Positions 17,960-26,958 are shown, counted from the stretch's first letter. The stretch: DNA of 64,000 nt from JAMZMI01 sp039970095 (GCA_039970095.1 JBDVMP010000072.1:12790-76789), one strand, 5' to 3'. The notes: generated by a model not told the origin, from the sequence alone. Made by a program: numbers and translations.

Positions 17960-19105
17960 TTAATTGACCCATTTTTTTCTGAATTTTTCATCACTTTCAA
18001 AATGAGTCTGAACTGCGGACAGACATAAATCTGTGATATCTTTGGACATAAGGCAATCAAAGGGACTAAGATGTTCAATTTTTTTCCCCTCTGTTAGACA
18101 GAGATCTTTAATTTTGATGGATTTAATAATAAAGAAAATACACTCTATGATTTTGCCATCGAATAAAACCTTCGTTCTATATAAAAACCCCAAATCACTC
18201 TCATCAATTTTTAATGATAGCTCTTCATTAAGTTCTCTGATTGCACATTGAATAGGAGTTTCGTCACCCTCTAATCTTCCCCCAAAAGCGCTTATCATTC
18301 CTGGGTTTGTTACTGCTGAAGAGGAATCCCTTCTTTGCAAGATGTATTTATTTTCTTCAGATATGAGCAATGTGGCGCAATAGAATTTTTTGTTTTTCAA
18401 GTTGTCCTTTGCAATGATTCTTTCTGGAAAGGCATAGGTATTAATATCCGTTTCAATTGTCTTTTTCGTCCTTAACATTTGATTTTCAGCCACATTCTGA
18501 GTCAGATATAAGAAAGATCCAATAAAACAATCCGCGCCAATTTCTACACTAGGAGATATTGAAACATGTGGTGCGATGTATGTATTTTTACCAATTAGCG
18601 CGCCGCGCTTTTTAATTCTATTTTGGGGATCGATGGCAGTCGAATTGGCTTTTAAGGATGCCGTTAGTACAAATGCGGAAAGGGTACAGTTTCTTTCCAA
18701 AATGCTTCTGGAAACGCCGCAAAAATGTGTTACCCTAGAATAGGGGGCAATTATTGTTTCATTACAATAGGAATGATTTCCTATGACGACATTTCTTGAT
18801 ATAAATGAGTTTGGTCTTATAAATGAATAGTTGCCAATTATCGTGTTCTTACCTATAAATGCAGGACCTGTAATCATTGCATAGGGCAAAATTCTCACTC
18901 CTTCTTCTATGACAATTTGGCCCATAAGTGTAGCTGTAGGGTCAATGTATGCCTCCTTCGACCGATAGAATGGCATATTGGCCATTTTTTTGATCAAATT
19001 ATAATAGAAACTCCATTTACTCACACTCAGGGAGGGTAGTACTCCTGATTCTTCGAAATCAACTAATTCATGTTGCCCCAGCCATAAGTCAACTTCTTGA
19101 TTCAT
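17960..19105 (-). CDS. Hexapeptide-repeat (left-handed beta-helix) and Nudix hydrolase fusion
   Basis: 381 aa. Residues about 54-205 contain hexapeptide repeats (IVIEEGVRILPYA, NTIIGNYSFI, VEIGADCFIG), as in acyltransferases and other beta-helix proteins. Residues about 240-375 form a Nudix domain with the box from Gly276: GRLEGDETPIQCAIRELNEEL, keeping Glu282, Arg290, Glu291, Glu294 and Glu295; the usual Gly near the end of the box is Ser297. It could modify or hydrolyse an activated sugar or nucleotide. It overlaps the sulfotransferase stop as ATGA, so the two are co-translated. The fusion is unusual. Confidence 0.8.
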   Translation of the reverse strand: MNQEVDLWLGQHELVDFEESGVLPSLSVSKWSFYYNLIKKMANMPFYRSKEAYIDPTATLMGQIVIEEGVRILPYAMITGPAFIGKNTIIGNYSFIRPNSFISRNVVIGNHSYCNETIIAPYSRVTHFCGVSRSILERNCTLSAFVLTASLKANSTAIDPQNRIKKRGALIGKNTYIAPHVSISPSVEIGADCFIGSFLYLTQNVAENQMLRTKKTIETDINTYAFPERIIAKDNLKNKKFYCATLLISEENKYILQRRDSSSAVTNPGMISAFGGRLEGDETPIQCAIRELNEELSLKIDESDLGFLYRTKVLFDGKIIECIFFIIKSIKIKDLCLTEGKKIEHLSPFDCLMSKDITDLCLSAVQTHFESDEKFRKKWVN

Positions 19106-19788
19106 AAGTCAATATTTATTGAATTAAGTAAGGAGTACTCATCGCAAAGTGAGTCTTTTAATTTAGCTATTGTGCTCTCCTTTATTGAAAAGCCGGTTGA
19201 TATTGCTCGTTCATGACGAGGATTTAGTCTGAGACTAAGATCTTTAGATAGTGTATTCGTCAGCAAATTCATCTGGTTTAAGAAAAAATACCGATCCAAT
19301 GAGTTGACATTCTCAATTGCTTCTTCTACCTCGAAATTTTTTGAGAACATATATAACTGGTTCAAGAGTCTTTCTCTCGGAATATTTTCAACGAACTCTT
19401 CAAAACTATCACCAAGCCAACGTGTCTCTTTCTTCAGCCATTCGTACTGTCTATTTTCATTGACATACTTCTGGAGCATTTTATAATGTGATAAAACCCT
19501 ATCAACAGGATCTCTAAAAACTGTGAAAGTATATGTTTTTGGTGGAATGTCGATTTCGTGAAATGGGAAGTGAGAATAGCCGTAGAAGAAATCCCCACTT
19601 TCTAACATAACTTTATTAGCTCCTACAAATTTCAAGTTATTGAAATTGAAAGTTTTACTTTGACTATTTCTTATATTCTCAAAAATCTGACTTCCCGATT
19701 TGGAAGATGTTTCGAAAAACATTTGATTGATTGAAGTACCTCCAGTCTTTCTTACGTGATAAAAATATACTCTTTCTTTATTATGCAT
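19102..19788 (-). CDS. Sulfotransferase-family protein (PAPS-dependent type)
   Basis: 228 aa. RKTGGTS at residues 13-19 matches the 5'-phosphosulfate loop and TVFRDPVDRVLSHY the 3'-phosphate-binding segment of the Sulfotransfer_2 (heparan-sulfate 2-O-sulfotransferase-like) family. No signal peptide or membrane helix is seen. It would transfer sulfate from PAPS to a carbohydrate or similar acceptor. First gene of a three-gene minus-strand cassette, and AT-rich compared with the core genes. Confidence 0.85.
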   Translation of the reverse strand: MHNKERVYFYHVRKTGGTSINQMFFETSSKSGSQIFENIRNSQSKTFNFNNLKFVGANKVMLESGDFFYGYSHFPFHEIDIPPKTYTFTVFRDPVDRVLSHYKMLQKYVNENRQYEWLKKETRWLGDSFEEFVENIPRERLLNQLYMFSKNFEVEEAIENVNSLDRYFFLNQMNLLTNTLSKDLSLRLNPRHERAISTGFSIKESTIAKLKDSLCDEYSLLNSINIDL

Positions 19789-19880
19789 ATTAACCCTCTG
19801 AGGATCTCGAATTTAGCAGATAATTTATAATTACTATAAAAGCGCCTTTTTCATCCCTAAAGTCAGTCGCTTTATCTTTT

Positions 19881-19950
19881 GGCACACACGAGCACTCTTT
19901 TGACATTTATGGGAAGGAGGGAAGGTAGCGGGAATGGCAAATGTGTGTGG
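19881..19950. repeat. Cassette-flanking repeat, right copy
   Basis: It contains CACACAC (19883-19889) facing GTGTGTG (19943-19949), with TTGACATTT and GGGAATGGCAAATGTGTG between. It is related in direct orientation to 16817-16966. The rest of the 290-base gap 19789-20078 shows no gene; it must hold the divergent promoters of the sulfotransferase and the methyltransferase. Confidence 0.5.
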
Positions 19951-20078
19951 TTCCTAGGAATTGAATGATAATTTCTTGCCTCGATCGTCATTTGGTAATA
20001 CAATGCAATCATTTAACCTATCATAATAGTATTAGATAAAACTTCCAAGTATTTTTATCTTTGGGATAAATAAATCTT

Positions 20079-21179
20079 GTGATATCAGTGAGTATAAATG
20101 ACTTTTCAGTAATTGATCTTTTTTGTGGTGTAGGAGGCCTTACTCATGGTTTTGTGAAAGAAAAATTCAAGATTGATGGAGGCATAGATTCTGATCAATC
20201 TTGCAGTTATGCGTTTGAAAAGAATAATAAAACCAAATTTTATCATAGCGATGTAACTACTCTCACAGGAGAAGATCTTAATTCAATTTTCACTAAAGGG
20301 AAAAGAAGGATTTTAGTGGGTTGCGCACCATGTCAACCCTTTTCAATATATAACAGAAAGGGAGTGAAATCTTTGACAGTTTCTGAGGGAGAATCAGAAA
20401 ATGTTAAATGGAAGCTGCTATATTCTTTTGCTGATTTGATAGAAGCGACACAGCCAGAAATAGTCTCAATGGAAAATGTTCCATTACTAGTTAAGTACGA
20501 TGGTGGTAAGGTATTCGAAGACTTTAAAGAAAGGTTGATATCTAATGGCTATCATGTTACATGGTACATAGTAAATGCACAAGATTATGGTGTTCCACAA
20601 AGAAGGAAGAGGTTGGTTTTATTCGCTTCTAAACATGGTAAAATTGAACTTATAGATAAGACCATTCAGGAAAATGATTATGTCACAGTTGAGCGTGCGA
20701 TAGGACATTTACCCAGAATTCAAGATGGAGTGCCAGATAAGAACGACCCGCTACATTTAGCTCGAAAACTTACTGATTTGAATAAGAAAAGGATTCAGGC
20801 TACTAAAGAGGGTGGCAATTGGGAGGATTGGGATGAAAACTTATTACTGGAGTGCCACAAAAAAGAAAGCGGACGTCATTTTAAAAGTGTTTATGGAAGA
20901 ATGAAATGGAATGATGTTGCACCCACAATGACCACATATTGTGTTGGGTATAGCAATGGAAGATTTGGTCATCCAGAACAAGATAGAGCTATAAGTTTAA
21001 GAGAGGCTGCTTTAATCCAAAGCTTTCCTCAAGATTATGATTTTATTAACCCTGAAGAAGAAGTGTCTAGTGCGACTATTGCAAGACAAATTGGTAATGC
21101 TGTACCTGTTGAGCTAGGTGTCGCTGTTGCTAAGAGTATAAAAAGACATGTCGAGTCAATAGAATCTAGTAATGTATGA
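20079..21179 (+). CDS. DNA (cytosine-5) methyltransferase
   Basis: 366 aa from GTG 20079 (a second GTG is at 20088). All main C5-methyltransferase motifs are visible: I (DLFCGVGGLTHGF), IV with the catalytic Cys85 (GCAPCQPFS), VI (SMENVP), VIII (YGVPQRRKRLVLFA) and X (RQIGNAVPVELG). It would transfer a methyl group from SAM to cytosine C5 at a site set by the region between VIII and IX. No restriction nuclease is adjacent. Its stop overlaps the next gene by 4 bases, so it is coupled to the GHKL ATPase, receiver and CHAT-like genes. Confidence 0.97.
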   Translation: MISVSINDFSVIDLFCGVGGLTHGFVKEKFKIDGGIDSDQSCSYAFEKNNKTKFYHSDVTTLTGEDLNSIFTKGKRRILVGCAPCQPFSIYNRKGVKSLTVSEGESENVKWKLLYSFADLIEATQPEIVSMENVPLLVKYDGGKVFEDFKERLISNGYHVTWYIVNAQDYGVPQRRKRLVLFASKHGKIELIDKTIQENDYVTVERAIGHLPRIQDGVPDKNDPLHLARKLTDLNKKRIQATKEGGNWEDWDENLLLECHKKESGRHFKSVYGRMKWNDVAPTMTTYCVGYSNGRFGHPEQDRAISLREAALIQSFPQDYDFINPEEEVSSATIARQIGNAVPVELGVAVAKSIKRHVESIESSNV

Positions 21180-23314
21180 TAGATGAGGATAAGTCACTGC
21201 AGTGGAGGGTTGATGTTAATGCATTCCGACTCTTAGGAAGAGAATTAATAACCGACAGGATTACAGCCGTATTCGAACTAGTGAAAAACTGTTACGATGC
21301 AAATGCGGAAAATGTAAGTGTAGTTTTCCGAAATATTTCATCAGAACCTAGTAACGGTCAAATTACAATAAGTGATGATGGAATTGGAATGTCATTTGAC
21401 GACATTAAAAACAAATGGATGGTTGTCGGAACAAATAGTAAACGATCCAAGCTTTATTCAGACCCACCTTATAATAGAAAATTTGTTGGAGAAAAAGGTG
21501 TTGGAAGATTTGCTGTTGACAAATTAGGAGAACGTGTTAAGATCAGAACAAAAATGTCTGGTGAAAAAAACTGGCTTTGTGTAAATATCAATTGGGACGA
21601 GTATGAAAAACTTTCAAACGATTCTTCTAAGCAAGGACAGTTATCACTATTTACTGATGTAAAGAACAGCTATGATTACGAACCAGGGAAGTTAGAAGAT
21701 CAAGGAACCCAAATAATTATCTCTAAAATATACGATACTTGGGGAATAAATGATTTGGAAAGACTTTACAAAGAGTTGTCAAAACTAGTATCTCCGTTTT
21801 ATCCAATAAACCCTCCATTTAATATCTTTTTAGATTCAAATGAATACGAAACATATAAACAGAAGCCTGTCAAACCAGATCCTGTCAAATACTATTCCCA
21901 TTATGCTGAAGTCGGATTTGATGAAGAAAAAAAGCTTCAACAATCTCTGGTGTTCAATAAAGAAAAAGGAGAAATAGAGAAGGAATTTATACCTGAACAG
22001 GTTTTCGGACCGGTAAGATTAAGGATTTACTATTTCAATGAAAATGCTAAAAAAAGGTATCGCTCTGCATATAAAAATGATGACACTAGAATTGATGGGA
22101 TCAAAATCTATCGAGATGGCATCATAGCAACTCCTTTTGCAGAATATGAACAAGATTCAGATAAAAAAAGAGATGTGTTGGGCTTGGATAAAAGACGATA
22201 CAGTGGTGCTTTCGATACTGTAGGTACAAAAGAAGTTATTGGAGTATTGGACATTTCAAAAGAAAAGAATTCTAAAATAATTGATGCCACTAATAGACAG
22301 GATTTTATAGATAATAAGGAGTATAGAATGCTTAAGCAATTTATCATCCAACAGTTATCAGTATTCGAGGAATTGAAAAAACATGAAAGGATAAATAAAA
22401 GAACGGTCGTAGAAAATCAATTGATTGATGCTAGCTATGACGTCAAAGTTTTCGAGAAGGAATTAAAGAAAATTGAAAAGGCAATTGATAAGTCTGATCC
22501 TAAAGCCAAAGAAAACTTACACCGACTCAAAGAACAGGCAAGAAATATACATAGCACTATTAGCAAAGGCATTTCTGAACAAAAAAAGTATCAAAAAGAG
22601 GTTGAGCGGAAAGAGAAAGTTTTGTATCGCCTAGTTTCCATGCAGGAGTTTGCATCCTTAATAACCCATGCTGTTAGAACTTCAATTGCTAAAGTGAAGC
22701 ATTTAGGAGAGTTTTTCAAATTGAACTATCCAAACAAGGACATGGAAAAATATTTTAAACAATATTCCATCCAGATATACACCGAAATGGAGACTCTTCT
22801 CTCAGTAACAGATTTTATGCTGAGTTTCGCGAACATTGATGAAGATAGCTATGAGGAATTTAATATATCTGAATTAGTAACCTCATTACTTGTTGAACAG
22901 TATCGAGACATTTTTAAGCAAGAAAGTATTGAATTGACGGTTGATATAAAAGATGATTTTTTAATAGAAACAAATAAAGATGCTTTTCAAGATATTTTTC
23001 AAAACCTTGTTTCCAACTCTATAAAGGCACTTAAGGATATTTCAAACAAGCGAATCAAGTGTACTGGATACCTACAAACTGATAGTTTTGTTTTGATATT
23101 TTCAGACAATGGATATGGGTTAGATATGAGTGATAAGGAATGGATTTTTGGTTTGTACAATACTAGAACTGCAGAACAGGGTGGGGCGGGAGTTGGTTTG
23201 TATATAGTAGAAAAACAAATTCTTGCCTTAAATGGTACAATTGAGGTCATTGAGAATGAGCTTAAGCCAACAGGTGCGACCTTTAAAATAACAATCCCCT
23301 TTAATAGAAAGTAG
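21176..23314 (+). CDS. Double-GHKL protein: MORC/Hsp90-like ATPase plus histidine-kinase-like module
   Basis: 712 aa, soluble. Residues about 10-110 form a first GHKL ATP site: FELVKNCYDANA, SDDGIGM and VGEKGVGRFAVDKLG, as in MORC/Hsp90-type ATPases. A linker and coiled coil (about 390-480) lead to a DHp-like helix with His498 in SLITHAVRTSIAKVKH, then a second GHKL domain (about 590-710): NLVSNSIKALK, SDNGYGLD and GGAGVGLYIVEKQI. It looks like a kinase with an added MORC-type sensor. The next gene, starting directly after its stop, encodes a receiver-like partner. Confidence 0.85.
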   Translation: MIDEDKSLQWRVDVNAFRLLGRELITDRITAVFELVKNCYDANAENVSVVFRNISSEPSNGQITISDDGIGMSFDDIKNKWMVVGTNSKRSKLYSDPPYNRKFVGEKGVGRFAVDKLGERVKIRTKMSGEKNWLCVNINWDEYEKLSNDSSKQGQLSLFTDVKNSYDYEPGKLEDQGTQIIISKIYDTWGINDLERLYKELSKLVSPFYPINPPFNIFLDSNEYETYKQKPVKPDPVKYYSHYAEVGFDEEKKLQQSLVFNKEKGEIEKEFIPEQVFGPVRLRIYYFNENAKKRYRSAYKNDDTRIDGIKIYRDGIIATPFAEYEQDSDKKRDVLGLDKRRYSGAFDTVGTKEVIGVLDISKEKNSKIIDATNRQDFIDNKEYRMLKQFIIQQLSVFEELKKHERINKRTVVENQLIDASYDVKVFEKELKKIEKAIDKSDPKAKENLHRLKEQARNIHSTISKGISEQKKYQKEVERKEKVLYRLVSMQEFASLITHAVRTSIAKVKHLGEFFKLNYPNKDMEKYFKQYSIQIYTEMETLLSVTDFMLSFANIDEDSYEEFNISELVTSLLVEQYRDIFKQESIELTVDIKDDFLIETNKDAFQDIFQNLVSNSIKALKDISNKRIKCTGYLQTDSFVLIFSDNGYGLDMSDKEWIFGLYNTRTAEQGGAGVGLYIVEKQILALNGTIEVIENELKPTGATFKITIPFNRK

Positions 23315-23956
23315 ATGAAACAGATTGTTCCAACAAAAATAGTTGTAATACATGACGACATCTTTGATGAAGAGAATAACACTTCACCAATTATGGTGGC
23401 GTTAAAATTGAAGTATGGAGATGAAAATGTCTTACTTTTTAGACATTCTCAAAAAGGTCTGGATTATGTTTTACAAAATCTCGGTCAAAAAATGGTTGTG
23501 CTGCTAGATCGAAATTTTCATGATGGTAAAGAAATTGACGGCATAGAGGTCTTTGAAAAAATCAGGGAAGAAACATCATTAGTTTACGTGATTCTGGTAA
23601 CAGTAAGTAAAATCTCAGATATCGATGGAAATGTTTTAAAGAAGTTGATTAATAAGGATTTGTTCAAACTAGAAAGTTTTACCGCTGACTATACTAAAAT
23701 TATTGAGCTCATAGATGAAGCAGTAAGAATTTTGGATGTAAGAGTTGATGCTGTAATCGAAGATTGGATTGTAAGGCATCCAATTGAAAAACGTAATCAG
23801 GTGATTTTGAAAACGAAAGAAGGACAGTCATATACCATGAACGACTTACTTGAAAGTATAAGAAGGCAGACAGAAATTGGGACAGAGTTTGAAAAGAATT
23901 TATTAAAGCTTGCAATTGAATTATTCAGTCGACAAAAGTTAAAGATTGATGATTGA
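23315..23956 (+). CDS. Receiver-domain protein with C-terminal helical tail
   Basis: 213 aa starting on the base after the upstream stop. Residues about 8-130 resemble a CheY-type receiver: acidic pair Asp14/Asp15, candidate phosphoacceptor Asp65 in VVLLDRNFHDG and ILVTVSK for the switch strand. There is no DNA-binding domain. The tail YTMNDLLESIRRQTEIGTEFEKN... is a short helical module resembling adaptor or effector-associated domains, which I infer only from pattern. It probably takes phosphate from His498 of the preceding protein and passes a signal to the CHAT-like protein. Confidence 0.7.
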   Translation: MKQIVPTKIVVIHDDIFDEENNTSPIMVALKLKYGDENVLLFRHSQKGLDYVLQNLGQKMVVLLDRNFHDGKEIDGIEVFEKIREETSLVYVILVTVSKISDIDGNVLKKLINKDLFKLESFTADYTKIIELIDEAVRILDVRVDAVIEDWIVRHPIEKRNQVILKTKEGQSYTMNDLLESIRRQTEIGTEFEKNLLKLAIELFSRQKLKIDD

Positions 23957-24581
23957 TGTTATTGTTGGCTATGATGACAATGATTCGGAGCTAGGAGGTT
24001 ATTTTGAATTAAGTTTTAAGGAATTTGAAGATGCTTGTTCCTCAGTAAATGACTTAAATGTGACATCAATTGCGGGTCTTGACTGTACTCAAGAAGTTCT
24101 GAAAGAAACCGTTGATTCCTTAGACCAAAATAGGTTTGTTTTTGTAGGCTTACTCCATGGTAACGATGAGCAGCTATTAACTGACAATGATGTATTCGTT
24201 GATGTCGAGGATATCGATCATTTAAGCAATTCTTTTTTCTTTAGCCCTTCATGTAGCACTGCAAATAAACTAGGCTCTGAATTGATAGATAAGGGTTGTT
24301 TATGCTTTATTGGGTGTATTCGCGAAACTTATGCGACATATGAAGACTATTACGACATCTATATAAAATGTGAAACCGAATGTTTAAGATGTTTCCTGGT
24401 TACAGGTGTTTCAATTGAATCATCCTACAACCAGATGATGAGCTTATTTGATGAGCAGATAGCTTTGTTAAGTGAAGAAAATGATGAAATACTTGTTGCA
24501 ATGGAGCTTATAGGAAACAGGGATTCATTTGTGATAATGGGAAATAGAGAATTAAGAAAATCTGACTTGGTATCAAGCTAG
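23949..24581 (+). CDS. Caspase/CHAT-like candidate protease effector
   Basis: 210 aa from ATG 23949, overlapping the receiver gene by 8 bases. FVFVGLLHGND with His70 and SPSCSTANKLGSELIDKG with Cys102, followed by CFIGCIRE, follow the order of the caspase-fold CHAT peptidases (strand-His-Gly ... strand-Cys ... G-A-x-x-x-I-G). A His-Cys dyad is therefore plausible, but similarity is low and I have no structural check. In this operon it would be the effector released or activated by the receiver. Last gene of the four-gene unit. Confidence 0.6.
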   Translation: MIDVIVGYDDNDSELGGYFELSFKEFEDACSSVNDLNVTSIAGLDCTQEVLKETVDSLDQNRFVFVGLLHGNDEQLLTDNDVFVDVEDIDHLSNSFFFSPSCSTANKLGSELIDKGCLCFIGCIRETYATYEDYYDIYIKCETECLRCFLVTGVSIESSYNQMMSLFDEQIALLSEENDEILVAMELIGNRDSFVIMGNRELRKSDLVSS

Positions 24582-25446
24582 ATCTCTATTTATTATGTTA
24601 TGTTAAGTAGAATCAGATCTTCGTCATGGCGGGCGGGTAAGGCTAGGCGCCCCCGACAAAATACCGAGGGTGCGGTGGGCTGTGAGTTGGGAGTGATTAT
24701 TTTGGCGAAACGTCGCACCGCTAGATTTTTGCAGGATTTGTGTCAAAATCACGTGTTGGTCTGGCGGGTTAGCTGGATTGATTTTGACTAGAATTTTTGA
24801 ATACTTTTTTTTCAATGAAAAAAGTATTTGCCTGTCGGATTGCCGCATCACCGACACGAGGGCATCAAGCGAACACAGATGAAAGAAAACTGACCTGTGA
24901 GCTGTACTGCAAGTAGCAAGGAGATTGCCACGTCATTTATCCTTCGATAAACTCAGGACGACATTCCTCGCAATGACGAGGTTTATTGAGGGCTGTGCTG
25001 TGAGCCAACAGAGCGATGGTCAGCAAGGCTAGGCGCCCCCGTGTTCACAGCCAAATACCCGAGCCGCGTAGGCTAATCGCCGTGAGTGGCGTATTTGAAA
25101 ACAAATCGTCCTGAGATGCAGATACTTGAAAATAGCGAGAAACTAAGCCTGGCAAATCTGTTGTGTGTGCGCTGCGCCTTCGCGTAGCTTCAGCGGAGCA
25201 AGGGTTGGAAAAAACTATTCTCGCGCGTTCCGCGAGCTATTCAGATTTTGCTACAAGCGTCTGTGAGATTCTCACGTCATCCCGAATACTTGGGATTCCT
25301 CAGAATGACGCTTGAGGATAAAAGTAGCTCGTGTGAGGTGGAACAGTGCATTACCATTCCAAGTAAACTGGCCTTTTGGAGCACAAAGGTTTAAAGTTTT
25401 ATGGAGTTAGTGCAGGAAGAATCGAAGTAAATGACAAGCATTCATC
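24582..25446. repeat. Noncoding block made of dispersed repeats
   Basis: No convincing gene in 865 bases. AAGGCTAGGCGCCCCCG occurs exactly at 24639-24655 and 25025-25041, each followed by a CAAAATACC/CCAAATACCC segment. Two REP-like inverted elements, CGTCAT (24931-24936)/ATGACG (24973-24978) and CGTCAT (25275-25280)/ATGACG (25305-25310), resemble mobile intergenic repeats common in Bacteroidota. The block is GC-richer than its AT-rich neighbours. TTATGTTAAGTAGAATCAGAT near 24596 resembles 49575-49594 at the right island edge. Confidence 0.6.
24800..24828. terminator. AT hairpin, possible terminator
   Basis: AATACTTTTTT (24800-24810) pairs with AAAAAAGTATT (24818-24828) around a 7-base loop. 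It lies 219 bases after the CHAT-like gene. The stem is all A/T apart from one G-C pair, so termination strength is doubtful; it may simply be part of the repeat block. Confidence 0.25.
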
Positions 25447-26775
25447 TCAAATTTGATTTTTCAAAAAAGCCAGTATGAGTTTGTGCATTGGGTTACCTTT
25501 AATCTGTTTGTCTTCAAGATCTTTTAGTGCACCTGAATAGAATTGAGGAAAGTCTTTATCTGATATATTCGAGCGAGTTTTCAGAAGTCTAACCGCCGCT
25601 TGTTCAAATTCGAATTCAGCAGATAGGTTTTCAAGTCTCCGGGTCAGTTTAGGAATTTCTAAAATCCTCTTACTGCCTATAAATACCATTGTTTGAAGAA
25701 ATGAGAGATCCCGTTTCAAATCGTCACTCAAGTCCCTTTTGAATTCTGGAATTAGCTTTAAACATGTGTCATAATCCTTTTTCAAAAAACTAATAATTGC
25801 TTTATTGAATTGATTTCGTGGTAGGTATTCAGAAAGCCTTTCTTCATTAATTAATAATATCGGATTAGTGTATTTTTCCAAATCAGCGAAACTCTTTTTT
25901 TTCGAAAAGACTTCCGAATCAAGTGATAGTGCTAAATCAAAAAGATGCTGTTCTAGAACAAGGGCAATTAAGGGAGAAGACCAATTGAAGGAATTTGGTC
26001 TGGACAGTTCCTGATATTTTGTATAGTCTCCGTGTTTTAGACACATAAAAGCGAGTTCTAACTGCAGCATCAAGTAATGATCAGGAGCAATATCCTTTTG
26101 GGATTTGGCGAGCTCTATTTGATTGCTTTTATGCATTACATAGGATTTGAAATCGTTTCTTTGTTTAGCATATTCAGCTAGTAGTTCAAAACCTAAATTT
26201 TTGGTTATATCATAATGCCATGATTTATCCGTGGCAAAGTTGAAAATACTTTCCCCATGACTAAAGTATCCGGCAACAAAACCTTCTATTTCATCTAATT
26301 CCAATAGATCTGATCTGGAAGCAAGTGAGAACTTAACCTGGGCTAATCGGATAGATAAGGACACATCGTCGAAGAAGCGTGAAATTTTGTATTCACTTTT
26401 ATACCATTTTTCTTCAAGCCCTCTGAGACGGAATGCGGCTTGGTTATAAAGTTCTAGTTCGCAGAGAGCTTCTACTTCATCAAGGTTTTCAGCAATTTCC
26501 AGTTGCCACTGTTTAAATTCTTTTTCACGGTTAATCTTGACAAGTTTTTTTAAAACGATTTTATATGTCTCATGCTTGTCATTATTCCAATCCTTGGATT
26601 TGAATTTAAATTTATAGTGATCTAATTCGTCCGGGTCGTAATTATCTTGCAATGCATGGTTTATTTCTTGAACTAACCCCAAAAACCTTGATTTTTCTAA
26701 TTTTTCTATGAGGCTATCATAATCTTTTGGCGGTAAAGCTTCTATTATCTCGCCTAGGTTCTTCAGGATATTCAT
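25447..26775 (-). CDS. Helical-repeat protein of unknown function
   Basis: 442 aa, soluble and almost wholly helical, with A/L/Y-spaced helix pairs that resemble degenerate TPR repeats (for example EVEALCELELYNQAAFRLRGLEEK and LMLQLELAFMCLKHGDYTKY in outline). No catalytic motif, signal peptide or membrane helix is visible. It stands alone on the minus strand between the repeat block and a divergent 44-residue gene. It might be a scaffold or sensor protein; I do not recognise a family. Confidence 0.6.
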   Translation of the reverse strand: MNILKNLGEIIEALPPKDYDSLIEKLEKSRFLGLVQEINHALQDNYDPDELDHYKFKFKSKDWNNDKHETYKIVLKKLVKINREKEFKQWQLEIAENLDEVEALCELELYNQAAFRLRGLEEKWYKSEYKISRFFDDVSLSIRLAQVKFSLASRSDLLELDEIEGFVAGYFSHGESIFNFATDKSWHYDITKNLGFELLAEYAKQRNDFKSYVMHKSNQIELAKSQKDIAPDHYLMLQLELAFMCLKHGDYTKYQELSRPNSFNWSSPLIALVLEQHLFDLALSLDSEVFSKKKSFADLEKYTNPILLINEERLSEYLPRNQFNKAIISFLKKDYDTCLKLIPEFKRDLSDDLKRDLSFLQTMVFIGSKRILEIPKLTRRLENLSAEFEFEQAAVRLLKTRSNISDKDFPQFYSGALKDLEDKQIKGNPMHKLILAFLKNQI

Positions 26776-26958
26776 GTTGCAGATATTAAATGGATTAATG
26801 TTTTGATATTGTTAAAATAGCCAACCAAAAATTAAAAAACTGTCCTCAATGGGTTTAAACAATGATTATGAAGTTGCCGGTTTTCATATAGGAAATGTAT
26901 AGTCAATAGTCTTTTAGCCTTCTAAGTTTGGACCATGTTTAATTTAATTTATAATGTT

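Noticed and set aside
24600..24857. Open frames on both strands of about 63-77 codons in the repeat block
   Set aside because: Composition is repeat-derived, they overlap each other, and no protein-like pattern is seen.
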